Positions 8,873-18,994 of a stretch of DNA of 40,438 bases are shown piece by piece. The notes under the pieces were generated by a model. That model saw nothing but the letters and a program-made list of their open reading frames with translations. It was not told where the DNA came from and did not search any database. The stretch lies in assembly GCA_902760415.1 (NCBI GenBank), contig CACWGK010000021.1, positions 1-40,438 on the forward strand, read 5' to 3'. A program made the position numbers and the translations under genes. The DNA comes from an uncultured Lachnospiraceae bacterium. Its GTDB lineage: Bacteria; Bacillota; Clostridia; Lachnospirales; Lachnospiraceae. The stretch's first letter is position 1, and each line of letters begins with the position of its first letter.

Positions 8873-9508
8873 ATGGAACAAAGTGTAACGAGTAAAACAA
8901 AGATTAAAATATGTGGACTATCGCGTATCGAAGATATAAGTGTCGCAAATCAGTTGCTCCCTGACTTTATAGGCTTTGTCTTCTGGGATAAAAGCAAGCG
9001 AAATGTTACAAAGGAACAGGCAGCTGATCTAAAGAGATATCTTGATAAGAAGATAAGGGCGGTTGGAGTCTTTGTAGATGTAGATATAGATTTTATTGCC
9101 GATCTTGTAAGCTATGGTATAATAGACGTCGCGCAGCTTCACGGTTCGGAAAATGAGGAGTATATCAAGAGGCTACGTGATAAGATAGCCAACACTTCGA
9201 ATATAAATACATGCCGAATCATAAAAGCATTCAATATAAATCATATGAACTCCTTAGATGAGGCAGAGAACTCATCGGCAGACTATATTATGCTAGATTC
9301 TGGTAAAGGGTCGGGAGTTACATTTGACTGGTCCGTGCTTAGTGGACTGACAAGACCTTACTTCCTGGCTGGCGGACTTAGTCCTGATAATGTGGGCGAG
9401 GTTATAAAGACACTTCATCCGTACGCAGTAGATGTAAGTTCTGGAGTTGAAACCGATGGAGTGAAGGATGCAGATAAGATGCGTAGGTTTGTAGAGAATA
9501 CATTATAA
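8873..9508 (+). CDS. trpF: Phosphoribosylanthranilate isomerase
   Basis: 211 residues, a small TIM barrel catalysing the Amadori rearrangement between the TrpD and TrpC steps. KIKICGLSR holds the catalytic cysteine; FIGFVFWDKSKRNV, VGVFVDVD and VAQLHGSE follow in order. The second catalytic Asp is in MLDSGKGSGVTFDW, and the phosphate-binding end is FLAGGLSPDNV and VDVSSGVE. The first ten residues before KIKICGL are slightly longer than usual. The ATG lies just after the trpC stop with no separate strong ribosome site, so coupled translation is likely. Confidence 0.95.
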   Translation: MEQSVTSKTKIKICGLSRIEDISVANQLLPDFIGFVFWDKSKRNVTKEQAADLKRYLDKKIRAVGVFVDVDIDFIADLVSYGIIDVAQLHGSENEEYIKRLRDKIANTSNINTCRIIKAFNINHMNSLDEAENSSADYIMLDSGKGSGVTFDWSVLSGLTRPYFLAGGLSPDNVGEVIKTLHPYAVDVSSGVETDGVKDADKMRRFVENTL

Positions 9509-9548
9509 TATATGGCTTATATAGAATATATATTGAAAGGAAAAAGAT

Positions 9549-10742
9549 ATGGGAAATGCAGTAAATGGAAGATTCGGAGAGTTTGGAGGTCAGTATATTC
9601 CAGAAACTCTGATGAATGAGATACATAAGCTTGAGGAAGCATATGAGCATTACAAGAATGATCCTGAGTTCGTTGCAGAGCTCGATAGGCTGAATCGCGA
9701 GTATGCTGGTCGTCCATCACTTCTATATTATGCAGAGAAGATGACAAGAGACCTAGGCGGTGCAAAGATTTATCTTAAGAGAGAGGATCTGAATCATACT
9801 GGTTCTCATAAGATTAATAATGTACTCGGTCAGGTACTTCTTGCAAAGAAGATGGGTAAGACAAGAGTTATCGCTGAGACAGGTGCTGGACAGCACGGTG
9901 TTGCAACAGCGACAGCTGCAGCTCTTATGGATATGGAGTGCGAGATATTCATGGGTGAAGAGGATACTATTCGTCAGGCCCTCAACGTATTCAGAATGGA
10001 GCTTCTTGGCGCAAAGGTTCATCCAGTTAAGACCGGAACAAAGGTTCTGAAGGATGCCGTAAATGAGGCTATGCGCGAGTGGGTTAGTAGAGTGGATGAT
10101 ACACTCTATGTCCTCGGTTCAGTTATGGGACCGCATCCATTTCCTACTATAGTAAGAGACTTCCAGTCTGTTATCAGTAAGGAAAGTAGAGCACAGATCC
10201 TTGAAGCAGAGGGCAAGCTTCCAGACGTTGTTATCGCTTGTGTAGGCGGTGGAAGTAATGCAATCGGTTCCTTCTATGAATATATTAATGATGATGGGGT
10301 TCGCCTTATAGGATGTGAGGCTGCAGGTCTTGGAGTAGATAATCCTAAAAATGCAGCTACCATGGCTAACGGTTCTATGGGAATCTTCCATGGTATGAAG
10401 TCACTCTTCTGCCAGGACGAGTATGGACAGATTGCTCCAGTTTATTCGATATCAGCTGGACTTGATTATCCAGGTATAGGACCAGAACATGCTTATCTTG
10501 CTTCAACAGGAAGAGCAGAGTATGTTCCAATTACAGACGAAGAGGCTGTAAATGCATTTGAATACCTTTCAAGAACAGAAGGTATTATCCCTGCTATCGA
10601 AAGTAGCCACGCCGTAGCTCATGTTCTGAAGATAGCACCTACTATGCCTAAGGACAGCATTATAGTATGCACAATCTCAGGACGAGGCGACAAGGACGTA
10701 GCAGCGATTGCCCGCTACCGTGGAGTAAACATATATGAATAA
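9549..10742 (+). CDS. trpB: Tryptophan synthase beta chain
   Basis: 397 residues. This PLP enzyme condenses indole with serine. The PLP lysine lies in [28 protein letters not shown] and the phosphate-binding GGGSNAIG loop are intact, as are the GCEAAG region and the closing [11 protein letters not shown]. It is the standard TrpB1 length and type. GAAAGG precedes the start by a suitable distance. The stop codon (10740-10742) is embedded in the left arm of the palindrome at 10741-10780, which separates it from trpA. Confidence 0.97.
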   Translation: MGNAVNGRFGEFGGQYIPETLMNEIHKLEEAYEHYKNDPEFVAELDRLNREYAGRPSLLYYAEKMTRDLGGAKIYLKREDLNHTGSHKINNVLGQVLLAKKMGKTRVIAETGAGQHGVATATAAALMDMECEIFMGEEDTIRQALNVFRMELLGAKVHPVKTGTKVLKDAVNEAMREWVSRVDDTLYVLGSVMGPHPFPTIVRDFQSVISKESRAQILEAEGKLPDVVIACVGGGSNAIGSFYEYINDDGVRLIGCEAAGLGVDNPKNAATMANGSMGIFHGMKSLFCQDEYGQIAPVYSISAGLDYPGIGPEHAYLASTGRAEYVPITDEEAVNAFEYLSRTEGIIPAIESSHAVAHVLKIAPTMPKDSIIVCTISGRGDKDVAAIARYRGVNIYE

Positions 10743-10780
10743 TGAGTCACCCTTACGTCGGACGTAAAAAGTGACTCATT
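10741..10780 (+). repeat. Palindromic element between trpB and trpA (copy 1)
   Basis: An imperfect inverted repeat with outer arms AATGAGTCAC / GTGACTCATT and inner core TTACGTCGGACGTAA. The core and outer arms are the same as in the perfect palindrome at 24065-24109. Unlike that copy, it is followed by TCATCAAG instead of a T-run, so it should not terminate efficiently. It may instead set mRNA processing or stability between trpB and trpA, or be a mobile palindrome that landed there. Confidence 0.75.
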
Positions 10781-10807
10781 TCATCAAGATATAATTAGGA
10801 GATAATT

Positions 10808-11575
10808 ATGAGTAATATATATAAAGCATTTGAGGATAAAAAGGCATTTATTGCATTTCTTACTGCAGGTGATCCAGACTATGAGACAAGTCTTGCAAAC
10901 TTCAGAGCAGTTCTTGATGCAGGTGCAGATCTTGTGGAGGTCGGTATTCCATTTTCAGATCCTATAGCTGAGGGTCCTGTAATACAGGAAGCTGATATCA
11001 GATCACTTTCTAGTGGAATGACAACTGACAAGGTCTTCGATCTCGTTAAGGAGCTTCGTAAAGATTATGATACACCTATCGTATTCATGACTTATGCAAA
11101 TCCTGTATATCATTATGGAACAGAGAAGTTCTTCCAGAAGGCTTCAGAAGCAGGTGCCGATGGAATTATCATTCCAGATTGTCCATATGAAGAGCGTCAT
11201 GAATTTGATGAAACTGCTGAAAAGTACGGAATGGACTTCATATCTATGATTGCTCCAACAAGTGAAGCTCGTATCAAGACTATAGCATCTCAGGCAAAAG
11301 GCTTCATATATGTAGTATCATCACTTGGTGTTACAGGAGTTAGAAGTGAGATTAAGACAGACCTTGGTTCAATCATAGGCCATATAAAAGAAGTAACTGA
11401 TACTCCAGCAGCTATCGGATTCGGAATCAGCTCACCTGAGCAGGCAAGTAAAATGTCACAATATGCTGACGGCGTTATAGTAGGTTCAGCTATGGTTAAG
11501 ATAGTGGCTGAATATGGTAAAGATGCACCAGAAAAACTTGCGGAATTCGTAAAGAATATCAAAGCTGCAATATAA
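10808..11575 (+). CDS. trpA: Tryptophan synthase alpha chain
   Basis: 255 residues, a TIM barrel that cleaves indole glycerol phosphate and channels indole to TrpB. AFIAFLTAGDPD opens the barrel; the catalytic Glu is in LVEVGIPFSDPIAEGPVIQ and the catalytic Asp in DGIIIPDCPYEE. Phosphate-contacting blocks are VSSLGVTGVR and GFGISSPEQ. The start has TTAGGAGA upstream. It is the last gene of the trp operon, 65 bases after trpB with the palindrome in between, and is followed by the region of the carAB promoter. Confidence 0.96.
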   Translation: MSNIYKAFEDKKAFIAFLTAGDPDYETSLANFRAVLDAGADLVEVGIPFSDPIAEGPVIQEADIRSLSSGMTTDKVFDLVKELRKDYDTPIVFMTYANPVYHYGTEKFFQKASEAGADGIIIPDCPYEERHEFDETAEKYGMDFISMIAPTSEARIKTIASQAKGFIYVVSSLGVTGVRSEIKTDLGSIIGHIKEVTDTPAAIGFGISSPEQASKMSQYADGVIVGSAMVKIVAEYGKDAPEKLAEFVKNIKAAI

Positions 11576-11620
11576 AGCTAAAAGATTAAAAAAATTAATT
11601 TGTGCATTATAAAAAATATC

Positions 11621-11648
11621 TTGACTAATGAAAATAAAGTAATATACT
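11621..11648 (+). promoter_or_regulatory. Promoter of carAB
   Basis: TTGACT (11621-11626), a 16-base spacer and TATACT (11643-11648). The predicted start is near 11655, about 140 bases before carA. Confidence 0.65.
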
Positions 11649-11650
11649 AA

Positions 11651-11682
11651 GTATGGTTAAAAAAAATAACCAATACCTTTTT
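11651..11682 (+). terminator. Terminator-like hairpin after trpA
   Basis: GTATGGTTA (11651-11659) pairs with TAACCAATAC (11667-11676) with one bulged A and an A7 loop, followed by CTTTTTC. It could end trp transcription. It overlaps the predicted carAB start site, so it may only work on read-through from trpA. Confidence 0.5.
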
Positions 11683-11714
11683 CGTGAGAAATAGTTAGTA
11701 TACTTATGAAGCAA

Positions 11715-11750
11715 AGGCGCTTCGAGTTTTGTCCTCGAAGTGCCTATTTT
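11715..11750 (+). promoter_or_regulatory. Attenuator-like hairpin in the carAB leader
   Basis: A 12-bp stem (11715-11726 with 11734-11745, one G-U pair) with a seven-base loop is followed by ATTTTTAGG, downstream of the promoter and about 45 bases before carA. This is a typical position for attenuation. No PyrR-binding consensus is evident. A 15-codon ORF (11706-11753) covers exactly this hairpin. Confidence 0.6.
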
Positions 11751-11794
11751 TAGGAATAAGTTAGTAGAAACTTAGGAAAGAGTTAGGAAAAAGT

Positions 11795-12874
11795 ATGTCG
11801 GATTTTAACAAGAAACTGATTATGGAGGATGGAACTGAATACCTTGGTTTCGGCTTTGGTGCGGATAGAGAAGCAGTCTGCGAGATTGTCTTCAACACAT
11901 CTATGGTTGGCTACCAGGAGATAATATCTGATCCATCGTACACAGATCAGGCGATAGTAATGTCCTATCCACTGATCGGTAATTACGGAATAACAGACGA
12001 GGACTTCGAGAGTAAGATGATTAATCTCGGAGCTCTTATAGTAAGAGAGATAAATGAGTCTCCATCTAACTTCCGTTTTACAAGAACTCTGTCTGAACTT
12101 CTCGAAGATTCAGAGGTTCCAGGAATCTATGGTGTAGATACAAGAAAGCTTGTTCGAAGCATCAGAGATCATGGTTCAAGAAAGGTTCTTATAACAGGAA
12201 TCGATACAAGTCTTGAAGAAGGCTTGAAGAAGCTTGCTGACACTGAACTAAGACGTGATCAGGTAAAGAGATGCAGTTCTAAGAAGAGATGGTATGCTCG
12301 TACATCAAATCCGAAGTACAACGTAGTTGCTATAGACTGCGGAATGAAGATGAATATTGTCCGTGAGCTTAATGCGCATGGCTGCAATGTAACAGTAGTT
12401 CCTTACGATACTCCAGCTGAAGAGATTATGAAAATGAATCCTAACGGACTCTTTATATCTAATGGTCCTGGAGATCCAGAGGATGTTCCAGAGGTTATCG
12501 AAACTCTTAAGGCACTTAAGGGTGAGCTTCCAATGTTCGGAATCTGTCTGGGACATCAGCTCATAGCTCTTTCTTATGGCGCAAAGACATATAAGCTCAA
12601 GTTTGGACATCGTGGTGGTAATCATCCTGTAAAGGATCTTGCTACAGGAAAGATAGAGATAACTAGTCAGAATCACAGCTATGCTGTAGATGATTCTACT
12701 ATAGAAGGAACAGGACTAAAGGTATCACATATTAATCTGCTTGATAACACAGTAGAAGGCCTTGCATCAGAAGATGGAAAGGTATTCTCAGTACAGTATC
12801 ACCCAGAGAGTGCACCAGGTCCACAGGACAGTACGTACCTATTCGATAGATTCATTTCAAATATGGAGAAATAG
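11795..12874 (+). CDS. carA: Carbamoyl-phosphate synthase small (glutaminase) subunit
   Basis: 359 residues. It hydrolyses glutamine and passes ammonia to CarB for carbamoyl phosphate, which feeds arginine and pyrimidines. The N-terminal CarA-specific domain has [17 protein letters not shown] and [16 protein letters not shown] blocks (here [12 protein letters not shown]). The class I glutaminase domain has [21 protein letters not shown], the catalytic cysteine in [11 protein letters not shown] and the His-Glu pair in YHPESAPGP. The ribosome site is AGGAAA. It ends two bases before the carB ATG. Confidence 0.96.
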   Translation: MSDFNKKLIMEDGTEYLGFGFGADREAVCEIVFNTSMVGYQEIISDPSYTDQAIVMSYPLIGNYGITDEDFESKMINLGALIVREINESPSNFRFTRTLSELLEDSEVPGIYGVDTRKLVRSIRDHGSRKVLITGIDTSLEEGLKKLADTELRRDQVKRCSSKKRWYARTSNPKYNVVAIDCGMKMNIVRELNAHGCNVTVVPYDTPAEEIMKMNPNGLFISNGPGDPEDVPEVIETLKALKGELPMFGICLGHQLIALSYGAKTYKLKFGHRGGNHPVKDLATGKIEITSQNHSYAVDDSTIEGTGLKVSHINLLDNTVEGLASEDGKVFSVQYHPESAPGPQDSTYLFDRFISNMEK

Positions 12875-12876
12875 TA

Positions 12877-15800
12877 ATGCCAAAAAGAACAGATTTACAC
12901 AAAATACTTGTGATCGGATCAGGCCCTATCGTTATCGGTCAGGCAGCAGAGTTCGACTATGCTGGAACTCAGGCTTGTCTCGCTCTTAAGGAGGAAGGCT
13001 ACGAGGTTATCCTTGCAAACTCAAATCCTGCAACCATTATGACTGATACTATGATTGCAGATAAGGTATATATGGAGCCGCTTACTCTGGAATATCTTGC
13101 GCGTATATGTCGTTATGAGAGACCAGATGCAATAGTTCCTGGAATCGGAGGTCAGACAGGCCTTAACCTTGCGATGCAGTTAAATGATAAAGGCGTACTT
13201 CGTGAGTGCGAGATTGAACTTCTCGGAACGGATGCAGCTTCTATCAAATGTGCTGAGGATAGAGAAGAGTTCAAAGAGCTCTGTGAGAGACTGGGGGAGC
13301 CAGTTGTTCCATCAGAGATTACATATACAGTCGAAGAAGGACTTGAGGCGGCAGAAAAGATTGGATATCCTGTAATCCTTCGTCCTGCATTTACCCTTGG
13401 TGGTACTGGTGGTGGATTTGCTGATAATCCAGAAGAGATGGCAGAAATGATGAAAAATGCGCTTGCGCTTTCACCAGTTCATCAGGTACTTGTAGAGAAG
13501 AGCATTAAGGGCTACAAGGAGATAGAATACGAAGTAATGCGAGATGCTAACGATACAGCTCTCGTAGTTTGTAATATGGAGAATCTGGATCCTGTTGGTA
13601 TCCACACAGGAGATTCTATAGTTGTGGCACCTAGCCAGACACTTACTAACAAGGAGTATCATATGCTCCGTGATAGTGCTCTTAGAATCATCAGAGCACT
13701 TGGAGTAGAGGGCGGCTGTAACTGTCAGTTCGCGCTTGATCCAGAATCATTTAGTTACTATGTAATAGAAGTTAATCCTAGAGTATCACGTTCATCAGCG
13801 CTTGCATCAAAGGCCAGCGGCTATCCTATCGCCAGAGTATCTGCGAAGATAGCAGTAGGTATGAATCTTGACGAGATAAAGCTTGCCAATACACCAGCCT
13901 GCTTCGAGCCAACACTTGACTACGTTGTAACAAAGATGCCTAGATTCCCATTTGATAAGTTTACGCTTGCTTCAAATGTACTCTCAACACAGATGAAGGC
14001 AACGGGAGAAACTATGAGTATCGGCCGTAGTGCTGAGGAGAGTCTTCTTAAGGCTATTCGTTCACTTGAAGATGGCAAGAACCATATTCATTTGGAGAAG
14101 TTCGATGTAAAGAGCCTTTCAGATAAGACAGATAGCAAGGAAGCAAAGAAGGAAGCTATCGACAAGCTTCTTAAGTATGTTGAGGACGGAACAGATGACC
14201 GTATCTATGCACTGTCTCAGCTTATATGGCTTGGAGTAGACCTTCAGGTAATCTATAACAAGACACGTATCGACATGTTCTTCCTGGATAAGATCAAGAA
14301 TATCGTTGATTTTGAGAAGAAGATAGAGGAGCGCGCTAATCAGTATAAGAGCGAAGGTCTGACTAAGATTCTTGATAAGAATACGCTGTACGACGCTAAG
14401 AAGATGGGCTTCTCAGATTCATATATTGCTGAACTTACAGGCGCTTCAGAGGACGATATACTGAGCCTCAGACGCGAGCTTGGAGTTAAGCCAGTTTATA
14501 AGATGATCGATACTTGCGCTAGCGAGTTCGAGAGCTATGTTCCATACTTCTATTCAACATATGAAGATGAAAATGAGTCTATCGTATCAGAGAATAAGAA
14601 GATAATCGTACTTGGTTCTGGTCCTATCAGAATCGGTCAGGGTGTCGAGTTCGACTACTCAACAGTACATGCGGTAAAGACCATTCACGAGATGGGCTAC
14701 GAAGCTATAGTAATAAATAATAACCCAGAGACAGTATCAACTGACTATACTATATCAGATAAGCTCTACTTTGAGCCTCTTACAGTCGAGGATATAATGA
14801 ATATCATCGATCTTGAGAAGCCTGAAGGAGTTATAACTTCCTTAGGTGGCCAGACAGCAGTCAATCTTGCAGAACCACTTGAGAAGAAGGGCGTAAAGAT
14901 TATCGGAACAAGCTGCGAGGCTATCTTTAGAGCAGAGGATAGAGATGCATTTGAAAGCGTTATCGAATCCCTTGAGATTCCTCATCCAAAGGGAGTTGCA
15001 GTTACAGATATAGAGAGCGGAGTTAAAGCTGCTGAAAGGATCGGATATCCAGTTCTTGTACGTCCAAGCTTTGTACTTGGTGGACGTGCTATGGAGATAG
15101 TTGCAAATGAGGAAATGCTCCGTCACTATCTTAAAACAGCGGTTGAAGTTGACGAAGATAGACCTGTACTTGTTGATAAGTATATCGTAGGTAAGGAAGT
15201 AGAGGTCGATGCTATATGTGATGGTGAGACAGTATTCCTTCCAGGCATCATGGAGCTTGTTGAAAGAACAGGTGTACATTCTGGAGATAGTACTAGTGTA
15301 TATCCTCCATATTCAATCTCAGAGAAAGTTAAGGAAACCATTACTGATTACACAAACAAGCTTGGACTTGGAATTGGTATCGTAGGTCTCTTTAATATAC
15401 AGTTCATCGTAGATAAGGAAGATAATGTATATATCATTGAGGTTAATCCTAGAGCTTCACGAAGTGTTCCATTCCTTTCAAAGTCAACCGGATATAGCTT
15501 AGTAGATATTGCTACTAAGGTAATGCTGGGACACAGTCTTGCAGAGCAGGGCTTCACAGGTATTGCTCCAGAGGGCGGTCTGAAGCTTCTTGGTATCGAG
15601 GATGCCGGCGAGATGAAGAAGGCTAAGAAGTGGTACGTAAAGACTCCTGCATTCTCATTTGCGAAGCTTAACGGAATGGATCCATATCTTTCACCAGAAA
15701 TGAAATCTACAGGTGAAGCAATCGGTTATGACCGTAGTCTGAAGAGAGCATTCTACAAGGCACTTCAGGCCAGTGGAATCAAGATGAAAGAGTACGGAAC

Positions 15801-16170
15801 AGTTATGGTTACTCTTGCTGACGAGGATAAGGAAGAGGCTCTTCCACTTGTTAGACGTTTCTATGAGCTAGGTTTCAACATCGAGGCAACTGTAGGAACA
15901 GGTGAGTTCTTGAAGGAACATGGAATCAGAACACGTATTCGTGGAAAACTGAGTGACGGTAGTGATGAAGTTATTCGTTCTATCGAAGCTGGATATGTTA
16001 GCTACATTATTAATACACGTGCAATACTATCTGGTATTCACTATGTGGATGGTGCAGAGATAAGACGTTCTGCTATAATGAACGGTGTTACAATCTTCAC
16101 ATCGCTTGATACAGTTCGTATCTTGTTAGATGTACTTGAAGATATCACGCCTCGTATATCAACTATTTAG
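12877..16170 (+). CDS. carB: Carbamoyl-phosphate synthase large subunit
   Basis: 1097 residues, with two homologous ATP-grasp halves. The first half opens with [20 protein letters not shown] and has [17 protein letters not shown] ATP loops and [17 protein letters not shown]. The second half opens at about residue 583 with [20 protein letters not shown] and has [14 protein letters not shown] and [16 protein letters not shown]. The C-terminal MGS-like regulatory domain (about 950-1097) is present, so allosteric control by nucleotides or ornithine is possible. It is slightly longer than the common ~1070 residues. It starts two bases after the carA stop and uses a ribosome site within the end of carA. 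Confidence 0.97.
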   Translation: MPKRTDLHKILVIGSGPIVIGQAAEFDYAGTQACLALKEEGYEVILANSNPATIMTDTMIADKVYMEPLTLEYLARICRYERPDAIVPGIGGQTGLNLAMQLNDKGVLRECEIELLGTDAASIKCAEDREEFKELCERLGEPVVPSEITYTVEEGLEAAEKIGYPVILRPAFTLGGTGGGFADNPEEMAEMMKNALALSPVHQVLVEKSIKGYKEIEYEVMRDANDTALVVCNMENLDPVGIHTGDSIVVAPSQTLTNKEYHMLRDSALRIIRALGVEGGCNCQFALDPESFSYYVIEVNPRVSRSSALASKASGYPIARVSAKIAVGMNLDEIKLANTPACFEPTLDYVVTKMPRFPFDKFTLASNVLSTQMKATGETMSIGRSAEESLLKAIRSLEDGKNHIHLEKFDVKSLSDKTDSKEAKKEAIDKLLKYVEDGTDDRIYALSQLIWLGVDLQVIYNKTRIDMFFLDKIKNIVDFEKKIEERANQYKSEGLTKILDKNTLYDAKKMGFSDSYIAELTGASEDDILSLRRELGVKPVYKMIDTCASEFESYVPYFYSTYEDENESIVSENKKIIVLGSGPIRIGQGVEFDYSTVHAVKTIHEMGYEAIVINNNPETVSTDYTISDKLYFEPLTVEDIMNIIDLEKPEGVITSLGGQTAVNLAEPLEKKGVKIIGTSCEAIFRAEDRDAFESVIESLEIPHPKGVAVTDIESGVKAAERIGYPVLVRPSFVLGGRAMEIVANEEMLRHYLKTAVEVDEDRPVLVDKYIVGKEVEVDAICDGETVFLPGIMELVERTGVHSGDSTSVYPPYSISEKVKETITDYTNKLGLGIGIVGLFNIQFIVDKEDNVYIIEVNPRASRSVPFLSKSTGYSLVDIATKVMLGHSLAEQGFTGIAPEGGLKLLGIEDAGEMKKAKKWYVKTPAFSFAKLNGMDPYLSPEMKSTGEAIGYDRSLKRAFYKALQASGIKMKEYGTVMVTLADEDKEEALPLVRRFYELGFNIEATVGTGEFLKEHGIRTRIRGKLSDGSDEVIRSIEAGYVSYIINTRAILSGIHYVDGAEIRRSAIMNGVTIFTSLDTVRILLDVLEDITPRISTI

Positions 16171-16176
16171 TTATAG

Positions 16177-16205
16177 AAAGGTCCCTCAAGTTGAGGGGCC
16201 TTTTT
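16177..16205 (+). terminator. Terminator of carAB
   Basis: Stem GGTCCCTCA / TGAGGGGCC (one G-U pair) with a three-base loop, flanked by AAA on the left and TTTTT on the right. Confidence 0.88.
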
Positions 16206-16218
16206 AGTATGTTTTGGG

Positions 16219-16247
16219 TTGAGAAAGAAGGGGGTGGGTGATATACT
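16219..16247 (+). promoter_or_regulatory. Promoter of the esterase gene at 16292
   Basis: TTGAGA (16219-16224), a 17-base spacer and TATACT (16242-16247). The expected start near 16254 rules out the in-frame GTG at 16238 and supports ATG 16292. Confidence 0.55.
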
Positions 16248-16291
16248 TAATATGCGAGTTTATACGATTTCTAAGAAAAGAGAATGTGACT

Positions 16292-17227
16292 ATGCCTATT
16301 GCAGTTAGAACGGCCTCAAGCAAGGAAATGAAGAAAAACAAAAACATGGTTAAGCTCCTGACTAAGGGCAGGGAGTTTGACGAAAATATGCTGACCATAG
16401 ATTGGTCCAAGGCTCGCAAGGCTCCAAATCTTGGTTATACATTTCTTCCAAAGGAGAAGGGAGTTAAAGGCTATAGAGTTCCTATAGGAGGGACAGTGTC
16501 TGAGTTACTTCTTCCTGAAGCAGTAGAGGATACAGCGGTAATCCTCTATATCCATGGCGGTGGATTTGTATCCGGTTCTGCCTCTGCTTCCAGAGCATAT
16601 TGTTCCATGCTAGCTGCTTATACGGGCTTTAGAGTCATTTCAGCGGAATACAGACTATCACCGGAAAATAAGTTCCCGGATGGGCTGGAAGACTGCTATA
16701 ACATACTTCGTGTGATAAGAAAAAAGTATCCTGATTCAAAGATAATTCTAGCTGGGGAAAGCGCGGGAGGCAATCTAAGTCTGGCACTTGCACTAAAGGC
16801 GCGCGATAGAGGTAGACGAAGCATAGCGGCTGTCCTGGCACATAGCCCGCTTGTGGACTTTACAGGGGCGCTTGACAGAACTCAGCATGAGATAGATGAC
16901 TTTACAGTGAAGGAAGGATTTATCGAACCGATGCGAATCGCATATGCAGGCGATACGGACCCAAGCAATCCTTATATATCTCCATTTTATGGCAATTTTG
17001 AAGGTATGCCGCCTATCTTCCTTACCTGTGACTATAATGAGACGCTCTTTGCAGATTCTATGGCTATTTACCGAAAATGCAGAGCGGCAGGAACTACTGT
17101 CAAAATGGTTCAGATGAAAGGCACATTTCATGCCTTCGCAACCATGGGAACCAGAACTCCAGAGACAGAGAAGATTCTTAGAGAAAATACAAGCTTTGTA
17201 ATGAAGATACTTGATCAAAGTTTATAA
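16292..17227 (+). CDS. HSL-family alpha/beta hydrolase (esterase/lipase-like)
   Basis: 311 residues from the ATG at 16292; an in-frame GTG at 16238 lies inside the predicted promoter. The protein has the HSL (alpha/beta-hydrolase fold-3) features: oxyanion HGGGF in LYIHGGGFVSG, FRVISAEYRLSPENKFP, the nucleophile Ser in AGESAGGNLSLA, the acid Asp in LTCDYNETLF and the His in KGTFHAF. There is no signal peptide, so it acts inside the cell on a small ester, possibly an acetylated or feruloylated sugar or a short acyl ester; the substrate cannot be told. It follows the carAB terminator and its own promoter, and is 39 bases upstream of the GGDEF gene, with which it may be cotranscribed. Confidence 0.9.
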   Translation: MPIAVRTASSKEMKKNKNMVKLLTKGREFDENMLTIDWSKARKAPNLGYTFLPKEKGVKGYRVPIGGTVSELLLPEAVEDTAVILYIHGGGFVSGSASASRAYCSMLAAYTGFRVISAEYRLSPENKFPDGLEDCYNILRVIRKKYPDSKIILAGESAGGNLSLALALKARDRGRRSIAAVLAHSPLVDFTGALDRTQHEIDDFTVKEGFIEPMRIAYAGDTDPSNPYISPFYGNFEGMPPIFLTCDYNETLFADSMAIYRKCRAAGTTVKMVQMKGTFHAFATMGTRTPETEKILRENTSFVMKILDQSL

Positions 17228-17266
17228 TTCATCTTTAAAAAGTGAAGGTAGTAAAGGGTTGTACGT

Positions 17267-18781
17267 ATGAAAGATGAAGCTAAGACTAGGCTATCGCTGA
17301 TAGCAAGTATATTGATATTTATATGTAGTGCGGTGATGCGTGAGATGGGATACAGGGCTATGGCTCTAGTGCTCTTTTTGGTTGCGCTTTTTGAAATTAT
17401 CGCATTATATATTCTCATGCTTCAGTATAGTAGCAAGAGTCAGGAGGAGAGAAAGACATTTTCACAGATAGCAACTTCTCTCGCTGGCGATTATGAGAGC
17501 GTATATTATATAAATACAAGAGATAATAGTTACAATGAATACAGTCTTATGGGACAGATTGAAGAAAAAGAGGATGGGTTAACTATCATTTCCTCTGGAA
17601 AAGATTTCTTCAAGGATACCATAGTCAATACAGAAAAGCTTGTTCATAAGGATGATAGAGAACATTTCCGTTCCTACATCAACAAGCAGAAGCTTTACGA
17701 GATATTCCGTAAGGATGAGACCTTCCATCTAAACTATCGCCTGATCAAGAATGGCAAGCCTGTCTATTACAGTCTTAAGGCGACAAAGGGCATCGGAACG
17801 GATGACAAGTATATAGTAATAGGTGTAAAAAATGTCGATGTCGAAACCAAGGCTCATAAGAAAGCTCTTGCTGCTGCTGAACAGGGAGAAGTCTTTGGCA
17901 AGATAGCTAAGGCACTTGCTTCTCGATATGAGGTTCTCTACTACGTTGATATTGAGACGAATGAGTTCGAGGAGTTCAGTACTAGCGATTCCTATAGCAA
18001 GCTGGATATCGGACACCACGGCTTCGATTTCTTTGCGGAGACACAGCGTAACATGGTTCGCGATATATATGTTGATGATTATCCTATGATGGCGTCAGCC
18101 ATGGATAAGAGCAACCTTCTTAGTGTAATCCGTGATAAGAAAATCTTCTCTATCACATACCGACTTATAATCGATGGTGAACCACAGTATGTGAATCTGC
18201 GCGCCGTTAAACCAAGAGATGATAACAAGCACATCGTAGTTGGTGTCATGAACATAAATGAGTCAATGCAGCGAGAAGAAGAGTATAAGCAGCGTATTGA
18301 TACTGTAATGAATATGGCAAACCGCGATGCACTTACGGGTGTTAAGAACAAGAATTCCTACACAATCATGGAGAACGAGCTAAATGATAAAATCTCCGCA
18401 GGTACTAACAAAGAGTTTGCTGTAGTCGTCTGTGACGTCAACAATCTAAAGATAATAAATGATACAAAGGGCCACAAGGCCGGCGACGAACTTATCCGCG
18501 AAGCATGTATGATGATATGCCGTGTATTCAAGCACAGCCCTGTATACCGTATAGGTGGAGATGAGTTCGTAGTAATCCTGAAAGGGGAAGACTTCGAGAA
18601 TCGTTCATCACTTCTGGGCGAGCTCCGTACACAGGTTCTTATCAACAAAGAAGAAGAAAAAGTTGTGGTAGCAAGCGGTATCGCAGACTTCGACTCATCA
18701 ACAGATACAAATCTAGCATCCGTCTTTGAAAAAGCCGATAGTGAAATGTATAGCAACAAAAAAGAACTAAAAGAACAATAA
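17267..18781 (+). CDS. Membrane diguanylate cyclase with two PAS-like repeats
   Basis: 504 residues. Two membrane helices occupy residues 8-27 and 30-50. Two related regions follow (about 65-190 and 200-340). Each has YESVYYINTRDNSYNEY-like or YEVLYYVDIETNEFEEF-like openings, a FRKDETFHLNYRLI or IRDKKIFSITYRLI core and a YIVIGVKNVD or HIVVGVMNIN ending. They look like duplicated PAS-type sensory domains. The GGDEF domain starts at RDALTGVKNKNSY and has an intact GGDEF at residues 430-434. No RxxD inhibition site is visible in the usual position. It should make c-di-GMP in response to a cytosolic signal. The end of the gene overlaps a terminator-like hairpin, and tRNA-Pro follows 18 bases later. 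Confidence 0.9.
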   Translation: MKDEAKTRLSLIASILIFICSAVMREMGYRAMALVLFLVALFEIIALYILMLQYSSKSQEERKTFSQIATSLAGDYESVYYINTRDNSYNEYSLMGQIEEKEDGLTIISSGKDFFKDTIVNTEKLVHKDDREHFRSYINKQKLYEIFRKDETFHLNYRLIKNGKPVYYSLKATKGIGTDDKYIVIGVKNVDVETKAHKKALAAAEQGEVFGKIAKALASRYEVLYYVDIETNEFEEFSTSDSYSKLDIGHHGFDFFAETQRNMVRDIYVDDYPMMASAMDKSNLLSVIRDKKIFSITYRLIIDGEPQYVNLRAVKPRDDNKHIVVGVMNINESMQREEEYKQRIDTVMNMANRDALTGVKNKNSYTIMENELNDKISAGTNKEFAVVVCDVNNLKIINDTKGHKAGDELIREACMMICRVFKHSPVYRIGGDEFVVILKGEDFENRSSLLGELRTQVLINKEEEKVVVASGIADFDSSTDTNLASVFEKADSEMYSNKKELKEQ

Positions 18782-18792
18782 CTGTTCTTTTT
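18769..18792 (+). terminator. Weak terminator overlapping the GGDEF stop codon
   Basis: AAAAGAACA (18769-18777) pairs with TGTTCTTTT (18783-18791) across a five-base loop and ends in a short T-run. The stem is A/T-rich and the tail is short. Confidence 0.45.
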
Positions 18793-18799
18793 GTGGTTA

Positions 18800-18873
18800 C
18801 GGTGCGTGGCTCAGCTTGGTAGAGCGCCTCGTTCGGGACGAGGAGGTCGCAGGTTCGAATCCTGTCGCACCGA
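18800..18873 (+). tRNA. tRNA-Pro (anticodon CGG)
   Basis: Cloverleaf: acceptor CGGTGCG pairs with CGCACCG (18866-18872), discriminator A. The D-arm is GCTCAGCTTGGTAGAGC. The anticodon stem CCTCG/CGAGG encloses loop TTCGGGA with anticodon CGG at 18834-18836. The T-arm is GCAGG TTCGAAT CCTGT. The C1-G72 end pair is the bacterial tRNA-Pro hallmark. The CCA end is not encoded. It reads CCG codons. The gene stands alone between the GGDEF gene and the putative toxin-antitoxin locus. Confidence 0.96.
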
Positions 18874-18907
18874 ATCATTTATGTCATATTCGCTAAACTA
18901 TTCTATA

Positions 18908-18939
18908 TTGACACTAAATTGTCGTAATGCTAATATAAT
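18908..18939 (+). promoter_or_regulatory. Promoter of the putative antitoxin RNA
   Basis: TTGACA (18908-18913) is a perfect -35 box. With a 17-base spacer, TAATAT (18931-18936) is the -10; an overlapping TATAAT (18934-18939) is an alternative with a 20-base spacer. No ORF with a ribosome site follows, which points to a non-coding transcript. Confidence 0.7.
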
Positions 18940-18946
18940 AAATGAA

Positions 18947-18960
18947 AAGGGCATTACCGA
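18947..18960 (+). repeat. Direct repeat DRa, antitoxin side
   Basis: AAGGGCATTACCGA at the 5' end of the predicted antitoxin RNA. The partner copy is AAGGGCAACCGA at 19261-19272, identical apart from a missing TT. Confidence 0.55.
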
Positions 18961-18994
18961 TAGACGGTTGCCCCTGAATAATTTAGCTTGTTAC

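Noticed and set aside
11655..11794. PyrR binding site in the carAB leader
   Set aside because: I looked for the conserved PyrR-binding loop upstream of carA and saw nothing resembling it. The hairpin is therefore described only as attenuator-like.
16238..16291. GTG start for the first esterase
   Set aside because: The GTG overlaps the predicted TTGAGA-17-TATACT promoter, so it would be upstream of the transcript start.
18800..18873. tRNA-Pro as attachment site of an integrated element
   Set aside because: No second copy of the tRNA 3' end and no integrase are visible in the window. The toxin-antitoxin candidate next to it may simply be chromosomal.
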